From Marinilabiliaceae bacterium ANBcel2 (lineage in GTDB: Bacteria; Bacteroidota; Bacteroidia; Bacteroidales; Marinilabiliaceae): a stretch of 52,223 nt of DNA. Made by a program: the position numbers and the translations under genes. Within the stretch, counting starts at the first letter, position 1, and each line of letters begins with the position of its first letter. The notes under the pieces are model-generated. The model made no database searches, was not told the origin of the DNA, and saw nothing but the letters and a program-made list of their open reading frames with translations. The stretch is from NCBI GenBank assembly GCA_029688995.1, contig JARULA010000013.1, positions 1-52,223 on the forward strand, written 5' to 3'. Below, piece after piece: positions 8,948-17,213 of the stretch.

Positions 8948-9868
8948 ATGATTGAGAAGAAGAGTGATAAGAGATACGGAATGATTGGATCGGTGGTGTT
9001 TCATGCACTGCTCTTAATTCTGTTTCTTATTTTAGGATTAACTTCTATTGAGCGTGAAGAGGAGGGAATACTTGTTATGTTGGGCGATTCACCCACAGGT
9101 GGTGGCAGTGCAACCCAATCTTACAGTCCGTCCTCCCCCCAGCCTGCAACTCCGCCCCAGCCAAGTGAGCCCGAACCTGCTACTGTTCCCGAGGCTGCCG
9201 ATCCTGAGCCGGTGGATGAGCCTGTTGTAACACAGGATATTGAGGAGGCTCCTTCCATATCTGCTGAAGAGCGTGAGAGACAGGAAGCAGAGCAGCGGGA
9301 GCTGGAAGAGCAGCGAAGGCGTGAAGAGGAAGAGGAGAGAAGGCGTGAAGAGGAGGAGGAACGCCAAAGACGAGAGGAAGAGGAGCGTCGAAGAATAGAA
9401 GAGGAAGAGAGACGTAAACGAGAAGAGCAAGAGAGGCAGGCTCAGGCTGCAAGAGATGCTGCTTCAAGGGCTTTTAGCAATAGTGGAGGAGATGATGATT
9501 CACAGGGAGATGATGATCAAACCGGGAGTCAGGGCCGTGTAACGGGAGATCCGGATGGAAGTGGTGTAGATGGGAGTGGTTTGGGTGAAACCGGAACCTC
9601 ATTTGATCTTTCAGGTAGAAGTGTGTCAGGAGCTCTTCCCGAGCCTGAATATGAAATTCAGGAGACGGGTACCGTTGTTGTGGAAATTACTGTTGACCGA
9701 AATGGAGTTGTCACCAGTGCGGAACCAATTTTAAGGGGTACTACTACACAAAATTCATATTTATGGCGTGTTGCTAAGGAGGCAGCCGAAAAAGCTCGTT
9801 TTAACAGTGATCGATCTGCACCATCAGTTCAAAGGGGAACAATTACATACGAGTTTGTTTTGAATTGA
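8948..9868 (+). CDS. TonB family energy transducer with long charged helix
   Basis: A 306-residue protein with a short basic N-terminus and one membrane helix (residues 12-31). A Pro/Glu-rich spacer (55-100) is followed by a 60-residue Arg/Glu repeat region (107-168), expected to be a long single helix or coiled coil as in TolA. Next comes a Gly/Asp-rich hinge (178-215) and a C-terminal TonB-like domain (about 232-306, with VVVEITVDRNGVV and WRVAKEAAEKARF). It probably spans the periplasm and transfers ExbB/ExbD energy to outer-membrane partners. The long charged helix makes it look halfway between TonB and TolA; which role applies cannot be read from sequence alone. Confidence 0.85.
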   Translation: MIEKKSDKRYGMIGSVVFHALLLILFLILGLTSIEREEEGILVMLGDSPTGGGSATQSYSPSSPQPATPPQPSEPEPATVPEAADPEPVDEPVVTQDIEEAPSISAEERERQEAEQRELEEQRRREEEEERRREEEEERQRREEEERRRIEEEERRKREEQERQAQAARDAASRAFSNSGGDDDSQGDDDQTGSQGRVTGDPDGSGVDGSGLGETGTSFDLSGRSVSGALPEPEYEIQETGTVVVEITVDRNGVVTSAEPILRGTTTQNSYLWRVAKEAAEKARFNSDRSAPSVQRGTITYEFVLN

Positions 9869-10243
9869 TACCGGAATGGATTTTTTATGAGTCTTATTTT
9901 TTCATTTTTTAAGTTAGTGTGAATCAGTCCGGTATAAATGAGGTTTGTTTTTTTTAAAAAAAAGTTGATGGTTTTTGAAACTTTATTGTTTCTCTATGGT
10001 ATAAAGCCATTGTGATCTAATTAACGAATTGGATTTTTGATATTAAAATCAAAGCTTTTTTATTGTAAAAAATGTTAAGCAGTATTGACAATACCCATAT
10101 TTTTCATAATATTGTATTAGGTTTTGATAGGTTGCTACAAAAAATATTTTGTAGTTGAGTAAACAAAATTTGAGTTTTATTTGTTTCACTATATATTAAT
10201 AAATAGAATAAGTTTTTCATAATTTTGGGTTAGGGTTAAGGTT
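9869..10243. other. Long AT-rich intergenic region without a recognisable gene
   Basis: Between the TonB-like gene and a free-standing terminator I see no protein-coding frame. ATACCGGA at 9868-9875 and TCCGGTAT at 9928-9935 are complementary, but the 52-base loop makes a functional hairpin doubtful. A small RNA ending at the terminator at 10244-10287 could start in this stretch; I could not find a convincing promoter. Confidence 0.4.
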
Positions 10244-10287
10244 AGAAACGGAATTCGCCAAACGAGGCGGTTCCGTTTCTGTTTTTT
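10244..10287 (+). terminator. Strong rho-independent terminator not attached to an obvious gene
   Basis: AGAAACGGAA pairs perfectly with TTCCGTTTCT, with an inner CGCC/GGCG stem and a small loop, followed by GTTTTTT. It lies 375 bp after the TonB-like gene and 45 bp before the AraC-type gene. It therefore either ends a long 3' untranslated region, ends an unannotated small RNA, or acts as an attenuator for the next gene. Confidence 0.8.
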
Positions 10288-10331
10288 ATCTACTTTATAT
10301 TATTTTTACTGCTTTTTGCTATCTTGTATAT

Positions 10332-11495
10332 ATGTTGCATCTATTATCGGCATTAACACCTTTTTATGTAACTCTTTTTTGGTGTATTATTCTTCTTTCG
10401 GGTGGCAAAAGAGTATCAAAATCGCGATTTTTGCTTGGCCTTTTTATGGCTGCTTCGGCTATACTCTTTTTTAGTCATGCACTCTTCTTTTTAGGATACC
10501 CGGGAGTCTATCTTATTTTTGACCCATTATATCTTTTTACTTCACTGGCGGTATATCCTCTTTACTATTGGTATGTGAGAATGCTTACCATTGAGAGTCA
10601 CTTTAATTTTAAAAATCTGTTGCACTTAATACCGGGTTTTATTTTTGCAATATCTTTAAGTGTTCTTTATATAATTGCAACTCCCGAAGAGATAGAGCTC
10701 TATTATTTTAAAGTGTTATCCGAAAACGACTTTTCTATTGTATTAAAAGGTGATAATGTTGGTTTTATGGGTATCGTATTTTTTGCCAGTAGAGTATGGT
10801 TCTCTTTTCAGGTATTTTACTGTTTAATTAAAGGATTACTTCTTATAAAACGTTATAATGAAAGAGTGCGCGAATTTTATAGTCAGACAAAAGGACGGAC
10901 TCTCTTTGGGGTTAAAACCTTGCTTTTAGTCTTTCTTTTTACATCTATGGTGAGTACCACCTTAAATATTTTAGGGCGCGGTTTTTTTGAAGAGAGCTCT
11001 TTAACTCTTTTTATTCCATCTTTTCTTTTTAGTGTGCTGCTTTTTTTAATTGGCTATCAGGGTAATATACAACAACACACTGTTGCCGATTTAGAAAAGG
11101 AGGAGGCTGAAGCTGTTCCTGTTGTTGAAACCTGCCACAAAGATACTGTTTTATGTGATCGCTTAATAGAGTTGATGGAGAAGGAGCATATTTATAGAAT
11201 ACATGATTTGCGTATCTCTTTTATTACCCGAAAGCTTAATAGTAACCGCTCTTACATTTCGGGTGTTATAAATGAGTTTATGGGTGAGAGTTTTAACTCT
11301 TTTGTAAATCGTTACCGTATCGATTATGCCTGTAAACTGATGAATGATGAAAAAGCACGTAACTACTCACTTGAATATATTTCAAATGAGTCGGGCTTTG
11401 GTTCATTAAGCTCTTTTATACGTGCTTTTAAACATTTTAAGGGTGTTACCCCCGGTAAATATCTGCAAAATAGTTTGAACAAATCAGACAGCTAA
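10332..11495 (+). CDS. AraC family transcriptional regulator with membrane-embedded sensor half
   Basis: A 387-residue protein. The N-terminal 240 residues are hydrophobic, with about six to seven predicted membrane helices (for example FYVTLFWCIILLSGG, LFGVKTLLLVFLFTSMV, FLFSVLLFLIGYQG). After a short acidic linker, residues 275-382 form a two-helix-turn-helix AraC domain (ISFITRKLNSNRSYISGVIN and YISNESGFGSLSSFIRAFKH, with the typical GVTPGKYL end). Such membrane AraC regulators are common in Bacteroidota; the signal is unknown. Its stop overlaps the end of the convergent pheT by 4 bp. Confidence 0.85.
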   Translation: MLHLLSALTPFYVTLFWCIILLSGGKRVSKSRFLLGLFMAASAILFFSHALFFLGYPGVYLIFDPLYLFTSLAVYPLYYWYVRMLTIESHFNFKNLLHLIPGFIFAISLSVLYIIATPEEIELYYFKVLSENDFSIVLKGDNVGFMGIVFFASRVWFSFQVFYCLIKGLLLIKRYNERVREFYSQTKGRTLFGVKTLLLVFLFTSMVSTTLNILGRGFFEESSLTLFIPSFLFSVLLFLIGYQGNIQQHTVADLEKEEAEAVPVVETCHKDTVLCDRLIELMEKEHIYRIHDLRISFITRKLNSNRSYISGVINEFMGESFNSFVNRYRIDYACKLMNDEKARNYSLEYISNESGFGSLSSFIRAFKHFKGVTPGKYLQNSLNKSDS

Positions 11496-13945
11496 GACCT
11501 GAGTTGTGCATTAAGCTCTTTCTCTAATGCTTTGATTAATTTTTGCATTATTTTATCAATCTGCTTATCGTTTAATGTTTTTGAGCTATCCTGCAGGGTA
11601 AAGGTGACAGCATAAGACTTTTTTCCTTCTCCAAGCTTTTCTCCCTCATAAATATCAAAGAGTGAAATATTTTTTAAAAGCTTTTTTTCGGCTTTGTATG
11701 CTGTTTTCTCAATATCTTTAAACTGTACCGATTTATTTAAAAGCAGAGAAAGGTCTCTTGTTACTTCGGGAAAGCGAGATAGTTCGCTATAGAGTATATT
11801 GCTCTTTTTTGTTAAATTAATTAACGTTTCCCACTCAATTTCGGCAAAATATACAGGCTGATCAATATCAAACTCTTTAAGAACTTTTTTTGATACACTA
11901 CCCAAAGTCATTAAAGAGCTGTTTTTATAGCTGTAATGAAGTGCATTTGTCATATTTTCATATTTGCAGCACTTTATATCAGTTTTTGAAGGCTCAATTC
12001 CCAGTCGGATAAGAATATTCTCGCTATGTGATTTTATATCGTAAAACGAGCTTTTTAATGCTTGTGATGTGTGATTTTGCGGTACAGTTTCACCTGTTAT
12101 AAAAAGGGCTAACTTCTCTTTTTCAATATAACTTTTTTGCACCCCTTTATCCCCATCTTCTTTTAGGTAGTAGCAGTTACCCTGCTCAAACAGTTTAAGA
12201 TTTGGGTTTTGCCTGTTACTATTATGCTTTATAGTTTCTAGTCCGCCATAAAACAATGTTTGGCGCATAGTGTTTAAATCGGCACTTAACGGATTAGCAA
12301 GCATTACGCTGTTTGTATCCTTAAATTGCTCACTTTTACTGTAATATGCTCCTTTTGTAAGTGAATTGCACATTATTTCAGTAAAGCCTGCGCCTGTTAG
12401 CTGTGCAGCAACTATATTTCTTAATTTATGGTTGTCAGGTTTATTTGAGTAAACAATTGTTGAATTTACCTTTAATGGAGTTTCAATATTGTTATATCCA
12501 TAAACTCTTAAGATCTCTTCAATAACATCAGCTTCTCTTTGCACATCTACACGATATGGAGGTATAGCTACCTTTAAAAACTCCTGATTTTCATCGGTAA
12601 TTTTAATTTCAAGTGCTGTTAATATCTTTTTTATAAGCTCGCGGTCAATCTCTTTTCCTGTTAGGCGAGTTATGTTTTTCCATTTTAAGGTGGTTTTAAA
12701 ATCTTCGGCTTTTACCGGATATATATCATCTATTTGAGAAGAGATTGTTCCTCCTGCTATCTCTTTTATTAGCAGCGCTGCTCTTTTTAATGCATAAATA
12801 GTGATGTTGGGATCGGTTCCTCTTTCAAATCGAAATGATGCATCGGTAAATAATGCATGGCGACGTGATGTTTGACGAATATAAACAGGGTTGAAGCATG
12901 CACTCTCTAAAAAGAGTTTTGTTGTTTTTTGTGTAACACCGCTTTTAATACCACCAAACACCCCTGCAATACACATTCCCTCTTTTTCATTATTTATCAT
13001 TAAATCATCATCATGCAGCTCTCTCTCCTCTTCATCAAGAGTAATAAATTTTTCTCCTTTATCTGCTGTTTTAACAATAACATGATCCCCTTTAATTTGA
13101 TCCCCATCAAAAGCATGAAGTGGTTGTCCGCACTCATGTAACACAAAATTTGTAATATCCACAATATTGTTAATGGGGGTCATCCCCAGTGAAGTTAAAC
13201 GGGTTTTTAGCCATTGTGGAGACTCCTCAACTTTAACATCCGAAATGGTTAAGCTGCTGTATCGTGGACAAGCTTTGGTATCTTCAACAGTTACTTTAAC
13301 GGGGTAGTTATTGTTATCGGGTTTAAAACTGTTGACCGACGGCCACTCTGTTTTTGTATCGGGATTAGAGAGACTCAATGCTGCTGCCAAATCTCTTGCA
13401 ACTCCAATGTGTGATGCCCCATCTATACGGTTTGGTGTAAGGTCAACCTCTAAAATGGTATCTCTCTCAATTTTAAAAAGCTCTTTAACCGGTGTACCCG
13501 GTTTTACATTATCGGGTAATACAATAATTCCATCATGACTTTTACCTGTACCTATCTCATCTTCGGCACAGATCATTCCAAGAGAGTGCTCTCCTCTTAT
13601 TTTAACCTTTTTTATAGGGAATGGCTTGTTATCGGGGTACAGAGTGCTTCCCACGGGTGCAACCACCACTTTTTGTCCGGCTGCAACATTTGGAGCACCG
13701 CATACTATTTGAACCGGTTCCCCATTACCTGTATCAACTGTTGTAACACTTAATTTGTCGGCATTTGGATGTTTTTTACAGCTTAAAACCTCTCCGGTTA
13801 TTATCCCTTCTAATCCGCCTTTAACTGACTCATATTCTGTTATACTCCCTATTTCGAGTCCGAGCGAAGTTAAAAGCTCTGCAACCTCTTCAGGTGATTT
13901 GTCAATTTTTATATACTCTTTTAACCAGTTATATGAAATATCCAT
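11492..13945 (-). CDS. pheT: Phenylalanine-tRNA ligase beta subunit
   Basis: An 817-residue protein of the full length expected for bacterial PheT. In order: an N-terminal EMAP/Myf-like tRNA-binding domain (about 40-150, with CKKHPNADKLSV), the B3/B4 editing region (about 215-370, NIVDITNFVLHECGQPLHAFD), the B5 domain, the catalytic-like core (VTRDLSLL) and a C-terminal ferredoxin-fold anticodon-binding domain (last 90 residues, FDIYEGEKLGEGKKSYA). With PheS, which is not in the window, it charges tRNA-Phe. No frameshift seen. Confidence 0.97.
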   Translation of the reverse strand: MDISYNWLKEYIKIDKSPEEVAELLTSLGLEIGSITEYESVKGGLEGIITGEVLSCKKHPNADKLSVTTVDTGNGEPVQIVCGAPNVAAGQKVVVAPVGSTLYPDNKPFPIKKVKIRGEHSLGMICAEDEIGTGKSHDGIIVLPDNVKPGTPVKELFKIERDTILEVDLTPNRIDGASHIGVARDLAAALSLSNPDTKTEWPSVNSFKPDNNNYPVKVTVEDTKACPRYSSLTISDVKVEESPQWLKTRLTSLGMTPINNIVDITNFVLHECGQPLHAFDGDQIKGDHVIVKTADKGEKFITLDEEERELHDDDLMINNEKEGMCIAGVFGGIKSGVTQKTTKLFLESACFNPVYIRQTSRRHALFTDASFRFERGTDPNITIYALKRAALLIKEIAGGTISSQIDDIYPVKAEDFKTTLKWKNITRLTGKEIDRELIKKILTALEIKITDENQEFLKVAIPPYRVDVQREADVIEEILRVYGYNNIETPLKVNSTIVYSNKPDNHKLRNIVAAQLTGAGFTEIMCNSLTKGAYYSKSEQFKDTNSVMLANPLSADLNTMRQTLFYGGLETIKHNSNRQNPNLKLFEQGNCYYLKEDGDKGVQKSYIEKEKLALFITGETVPQNHTSQALKSSFYDIKSHSENILIRLGIEPSKTDIKCCKYENMTNALHYSYKNSSLMTLGSVSKKVLKEFDIDQPVYFAEIEWETLINLTKKSNILYSELSRFPEVTRDLSLLLNKSVQFKDIEKTAYKAEKKLLKNISLFDIYEGEKLGEGKKSYAVTFTLQDSSKTLNDKQIDKIMQKLIKALEKELNAQLRS

Positions 13946-13985
13946 GCCAACTTAAAGTTATATGTTATTAATTATTTTTAATAGT

Positions 13986-14008
13986 TTGGTTAGTTTTTAA
14001 CTAACCAA
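13986..14008. promoter_or_regulatory. Perfect 10-bp inverted repeat between pheT and surE
   Basis: TTGGTTAGTT, a 3-base T loop, then AACTAACCAA. It lies in the divergent pheT/surE gap, 41 bp from the pheT start and 58 bp from the surE start. It could be an operator or a leader hairpin of the pheT transcript. No factor is assigned. Confidence 0.4.
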
Positions 14009-14037
14009 CAAAAATAGTTAATTTGCCTCATTATACC

Positions 14038-14045
14038 TATCTTTG
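14038..14045 (+). promoter_or_regulatory. Bacteroidota-type -7 box for surE
   Basis: TATCTTTG matches the TAnnTTTG -7 element of Bacteroidota sigma-ABfr promoters and lies 20 bp ahead of the surE ATG. I did not find a good -33 TTG at the expected 19-21 bp spacing, so this is a weak call. Confidence 0.35.
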
Positions 14046-14065
14046 ATATTCAAAATTGTAGATTG

Positions 14066-14872
14066 ATGAAGATTAAAATAAATAATCGTCCGCTTATACT
14101 TGTTACAAATGATGATGGCGTCACAGCAAAGGGTATTGATACTTTAATTAATGTTGTAAAGGTTTTTGGTGATGTTGTAGTTGTAGCTCCGGGCAGAGCT
14201 ATGTCGGGTATGTCTCATGCCATTACAACACGTATCCCTCTTTATTTGCGTACTGTTAAAAAAGAGGAGGGGCTGTCGGTATATAAGAGTAATGGCTCTC
14301 CTGCCGATTGTGTAAAAATTGCTGTAAACTATCTTCTCGATCGTAAACCCGATTTTGTGGTCTCCGGAATTAATCACGGTTCTAACAGTTCTGTTAGTAT
14401 GCATTACTCAGGTACTATGGGGGGCGCACGAGAAGGAACTCTTTTTGGGATCCCCTCAATAGCTTTTTCTCTTCTTGATTATCGTGCCGATGCTGATTTT
14501 TCAACTGCTTCATATTATGTTGGTGAGATTTTTCGTTGGGTTTTTGAGCATGGTATAGCTAAGGGAGTTTCTTATAATGTAAATATTCCCCCGGGCGATA
14601 ACTTAAAAGGGATAAAAATATGTCGTCAGGCAAAGGGTAGGTGGGTTGAGCAGTTTGAACGTCGTGTTGATCCACGTGGCCGTGACTATTTTTGGCTTAC
14701 CGGTTATTATGATAATCATGAGCCCGATGCAACCGATACTGATGAATGGGCCCTTGCAAATAATTATGTGTCGCTGGTTCCCTGTTCGGTTGATGCGACT
14801 GATTTTGAGTCGGTTGAGAGGTTAAAAGAGAATGGGTTAGAGAGTGTGCCTTCACATATAGCTTCGGTTTAA
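14066..14872 (+). CDS. surE: 5'/3'-nucleotidase SurE
   Basis: About 268 residues from the ATG at 14066; an in-frame TTG three bases earlier is less likely. It shows the SurE metal site LVTNDDG near the N-terminus, the conserved VVAPGRAMSGMSHAIT, SNGSPADCVK and VSGINHGSN segments, and the GTMGGAREG loop. SurE proteins are metal-dependent phosphatases acting on nucleoside monophosphates. It is the first of a plus-strand run with a small membrane protein and lpxB, an order I recognise from other Bacteroidota. Confidence 0.95.
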   Translation: MKIKINNRPLILVTNDDGVTAKGIDTLINVVKVFGDVVVVAPGRAMSGMSHAITTRIPLYLRTVKKEEGLSVYKSNGSPADCVKIAVNYLLDRKPDFVVSGINHGSNSSVSMHYSGTMGGAREGTLFGIPSIAFSLLDYRADADFSTASYYVGEIFRWVFEHGIAKGVSYNVNIPPGDNLKGIKICRQAKGRWVEQFERRVDPRGRDYFWLTGYYDNHEPDATDTDEWALANNYVSLVPCSVDATDFESVERLKENGLESVPSHIASV

Positions 14873-14892
14873 TTTTTTATACTATTTGATTA

Positions 14893-15201
14893 ATGACTCA
14901 GCAAAAAACTACATTTATAAACAGAGAGGTTGTTGGTTTAATTGCGGGTATAATTGTTCCTGCAATCACTTCATATTTGATCTATTATCATAGATATCCG
15001 GGAGAGGAGTCCTATTTTGAGTTAATAAAAGCTCTTTTTGTTTTAGAGAGTGTGGGCAAGTTGTTAAGTTTAAGTGTTCTTCCCAACTTGCTCGTTTTTT
15101 TTGCAGCTGTATGGAGTGATATGCTAAAGGCGGCAAGGGGAGTGTTAACAGCTACGGTTGTATATACTATACTGGGCGTTATACTTTTTGTATCTATGTA
15201 G
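14893..15201 (+). CDS. Small conserved membrane protein of unknown function between surE and lpxB
   Basis: A 102-residue protein with three likely membrane helices: VVGLIAGIIVPAITSYLIYY (about 14-33), a middle segment LSVLPNLLVFFAAVW, and a C-terminal ATVVYTILGVILFV. It starts 20 bp after surE and ends 94 bp before lpxB on the same strand, so it is probably in their operon. I do not recognise a family with a known role. Its place beside lpxB suggests an envelope function, but that is inference only. Confidence 0.65.
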   Translation: MTQQKTTFINREVVGLIAGIIVPAITSYLIYYHRYPGEESYFELIKALFVLESVGKLLSLSVLPNLLVFFAAVWSDMLKAARGVLTATVVYTILGVILFVSM

Positions 15202-15295
15202 TGCATCTCTTTTTATCAGAGAGCCAAATGGTTACATTTGATCTAATATTTTTAACAGTTTTCTATAAATCCGATAATTACAAAACTTTAAGCGA

Positions 15296-16444
15296 ATGCA
15301 ATATTATATTATTGCCGGTGAGGCTTCGGGAGATTTACACGCCTCTAATTTGATGCGAGAGCTAAAAAAGATAGATAGTGATGCACAATTTAGGTTTTGG
15401 GGTGGTGATTTAATGGCTGCCGAAGGAGGTGATATGGTTAGTCACTATCATGATACTGCTTATATGGGTGTTGCCGAAGTGGTGAAAAATTTACCTTCGG
15501 TTTTTAAAAATTTTAGAAGATGTGAACAGGATATAGTAGATTATAATCCCGATGTGGTGATTTTGGTTGACTACCCCGGCTTTAATCTGCGTATGGCAAA
15601 ATTTGCCAGTAAAAATGGTTTTAAAGTATATTATTATATAGCTCCTAAGGTGTGGGCATGGAATCGTAAACGAGTTCATAAAATTCGCAAATATGTTGAT
15701 AAGGTTTTTACAATTCTTCCCTTTGAAAAGCAGTTTTATGCCAAATATAATGTTCCTGTAGAATACTCTGGCAGTCCGGTTGTCGATGCTGTCCATAATC
15801 GTAAAAACAAAGAGGAGAGCCGGAATCAATTTATTACAAGATGCGGCTTGTCAAATAAGCCTTTAATTGCTCTTTTGGCCGGGAGTCGTAAAGAGGAGGT
15901 GCAACGTATGTTGCCCGAGATGATCTCTATGAAAGAGCATTTTCCCGATTATCAATTTGTTATCGCAGGGGCTCCTTCATTTAAGTATGAAGATTATGAG
16001 CCTTTTATTGAGGGTGTAGCCGATGTTGAAGTTCTATTTGATGAGACATACTCTCTTTTAGATCATTCACATGCTTCTATGGTAACCTCCGGTACGGCAA
16101 CACTTGAGGCAGCCCTTTTAAAGTCTCCTCAGGTTGTTTGTTATACTATGTGGGGAGGTTGGTTTACCGATTTTGTCTCAAAAAAGATAATTATTAAAGT
16201 TCCCTATATTTCACTGGTCAATTTAATAATGAATCGTGAGGTTGTTAAAGAGCTTTTTCAAAAGAAGTTTTCCCGTGAAGCCCTTTTAAGTGAGTTGAAA
16301 AAAATATGTTATGATAAGGGGTATCGACAAAAGATGTTACGTGATTATGAAGAGTTGGATTTGGTTATGGGAAAAGCGGGAACAAGTTCTATTACGGCAC
16401 GATTGATGTGGGATGATCTTTCAAAAAATAAAGAAAACAGATAA
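15296..16444 (+). CDS. lpxB: Lipid-A-disaccharide synthase
   Basis: A 382-residue protein, the normal size of LpxB. It starts MQYYIIAGEASGDLHASNL, the family hallmark, and continues with FWGGDLM, YPGFNLRMAKF, YYIAPKVWAWN, SGSPVVD, LLAGSRKEEVQRMLP and the late glycosyltransferase segment VTSGTATLEAAL. It joins UDP-2,3-diacylglucosamine to lipid X at the inner membrane to form the lipid A disaccharide. Confidence 0.96.
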   Translation: MQYYIIAGEASGDLHASNLMRELKKIDSDAQFRFWGGDLMAAEGGDMVSHYHDTAYMGVAEVVKNLPSVFKNFRRCEQDIVDYNPDVVILVDYPGFNLRMAKFASKNGFKVYYYIAPKVWAWNRKRVHKIRKYVDKVFTILPFEKQFYAKYNVPVEYSGSPVVDAVHNRKNKEESRNQFITRCGLSNKPLIALLAGSRKEEVQRMLPEMISMKEHFPDYQFVIAGAPSFKYEDYEPFIEGVADVEVLFDETYSLLDHSHASMVTSGTATLEAALLKSPQVVCYTMWGGWFTDFVSKKIIIKVPYISLVNLIMNREVVKELFQKKFSREALLSELKKICYDKGYRQKMLRDYEELDLVMGKAGTSSITARLMWDDLSKNKENR

Positions 16445-16455
16445 CTTGTTTTGTT

Positions 16456-17187
16456 ATGTTAGCATTGTGGAAAAAAGAAGTGGTTATATTTTTTAGTTCG
16501 GTTACCGGATATTTGGTTGCCGGGGTTTTTCTTATTATTACAGCTCTTTTTTTATGGATAGTTCCCGGTAGTATGAATATTCCTTATGGAGGGTATGCCT
16601 CATTAGACCCTCTTTTTATACTTGCACCCTGGCTCTACCTTTTTTTGGTTCCTGCCGTAACAATGAAGTTGCTTGCCGATGAAAAAAAGGGAGGAACTCT
16701 TGAGCTGCTTTTAACTCATCCATTATCTGATTGGCAAGTAGTACTTGGAAAATATCTTGCAGGTGTTACTCTTGTATTTATATCACTGGTACCTACATTA
16801 ATCTATTTTTTATCGGTCCATTTAATGGCAAGTCCGGTTGGAAATGTTGATCATGGAGCTATTTGGGGCTCATATATAGGATTGATATTGTTGGCCGGGG
16901 TTTATACTTCGGTGGGACTGTTTACTTCGTCGCTTACCGAAAATCAAATTGTTGCTTTTGTTATGGCTGTTGTATTATGTTACTTTTTGTATGACGGACT
17001 GCAGGCAGTTGCTTCACTTCCGATATTTCGTTCTTATAGTTCAGCAATTATCTATCTTGGTATAGAAGAGCATTACCAATCGATTAGCAGAGGGGTAATT
17101 GATTCGCGAAATATTTTTTATTATGCCGGGGTTATAACATTTTTTCTTGCCTTAACCCGCACTGTTTTATGTAGCCGTAAGTGGTAA
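16456..17187 (+). CDS. gldF: Gliding-motility ABC transporter permease GldF
   Basis: A 243-residue polytopic membrane protein with about six helices. It has the ABC-2 type features of GldF: N-terminal WKKEVVIFFSSVTGYLV, then YLFLVPAVTMKLLADEKKGG and TLELLLTHPLSDWQVVLGK. In Bacteroidota gldF and gldG stand together and work with the ATPase GldA; I see no gldA in the window. In non-gliding species the pair persists, possibly in envelope transport. It starts 11 bp after lpxB and is followed 26 bp later by gldG. Confidence 0.9.
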   Translation: MLALWKKEVVIFFSSVTGYLVAGVFLIITALFLWIVPGSMNIPYGGYASLDPLFILAPWLYLFLVPAVTMKLLADEKKGGTLELLLTHPLSDWQVVLGKYLAGVTLVFISLVPTLIYFLSVHLMASPVGNVDHGAIWGSYIGLILLAGVYTSVGLFTSSLTENQIVAFVMAVVLCYFLYDGLQAVASLPIFRSYSSAIIYLGIEEHYQSISRGVIDSRNIFYYAGVITFFLALTRTVLCSRKW

Positions 17188-17213
17188 TTTTTAAATTGGC
17201 AAACTAAACAATA

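Noticed and set aside
9089-9467. Leu/Pro-rich minus-strand frames opposite the TonB-like gene
   Set aside because: They arise from reading the Arg/Glu repeat region backwards; the plus-strand protein is clearly real.
9868-9935. A terminator after the TonB-like gene formed by ATACCGGA/TCCGGTAT
   Set aside because: The 52-base loop and lack of a following U-run make it unlikely to terminate transcription.
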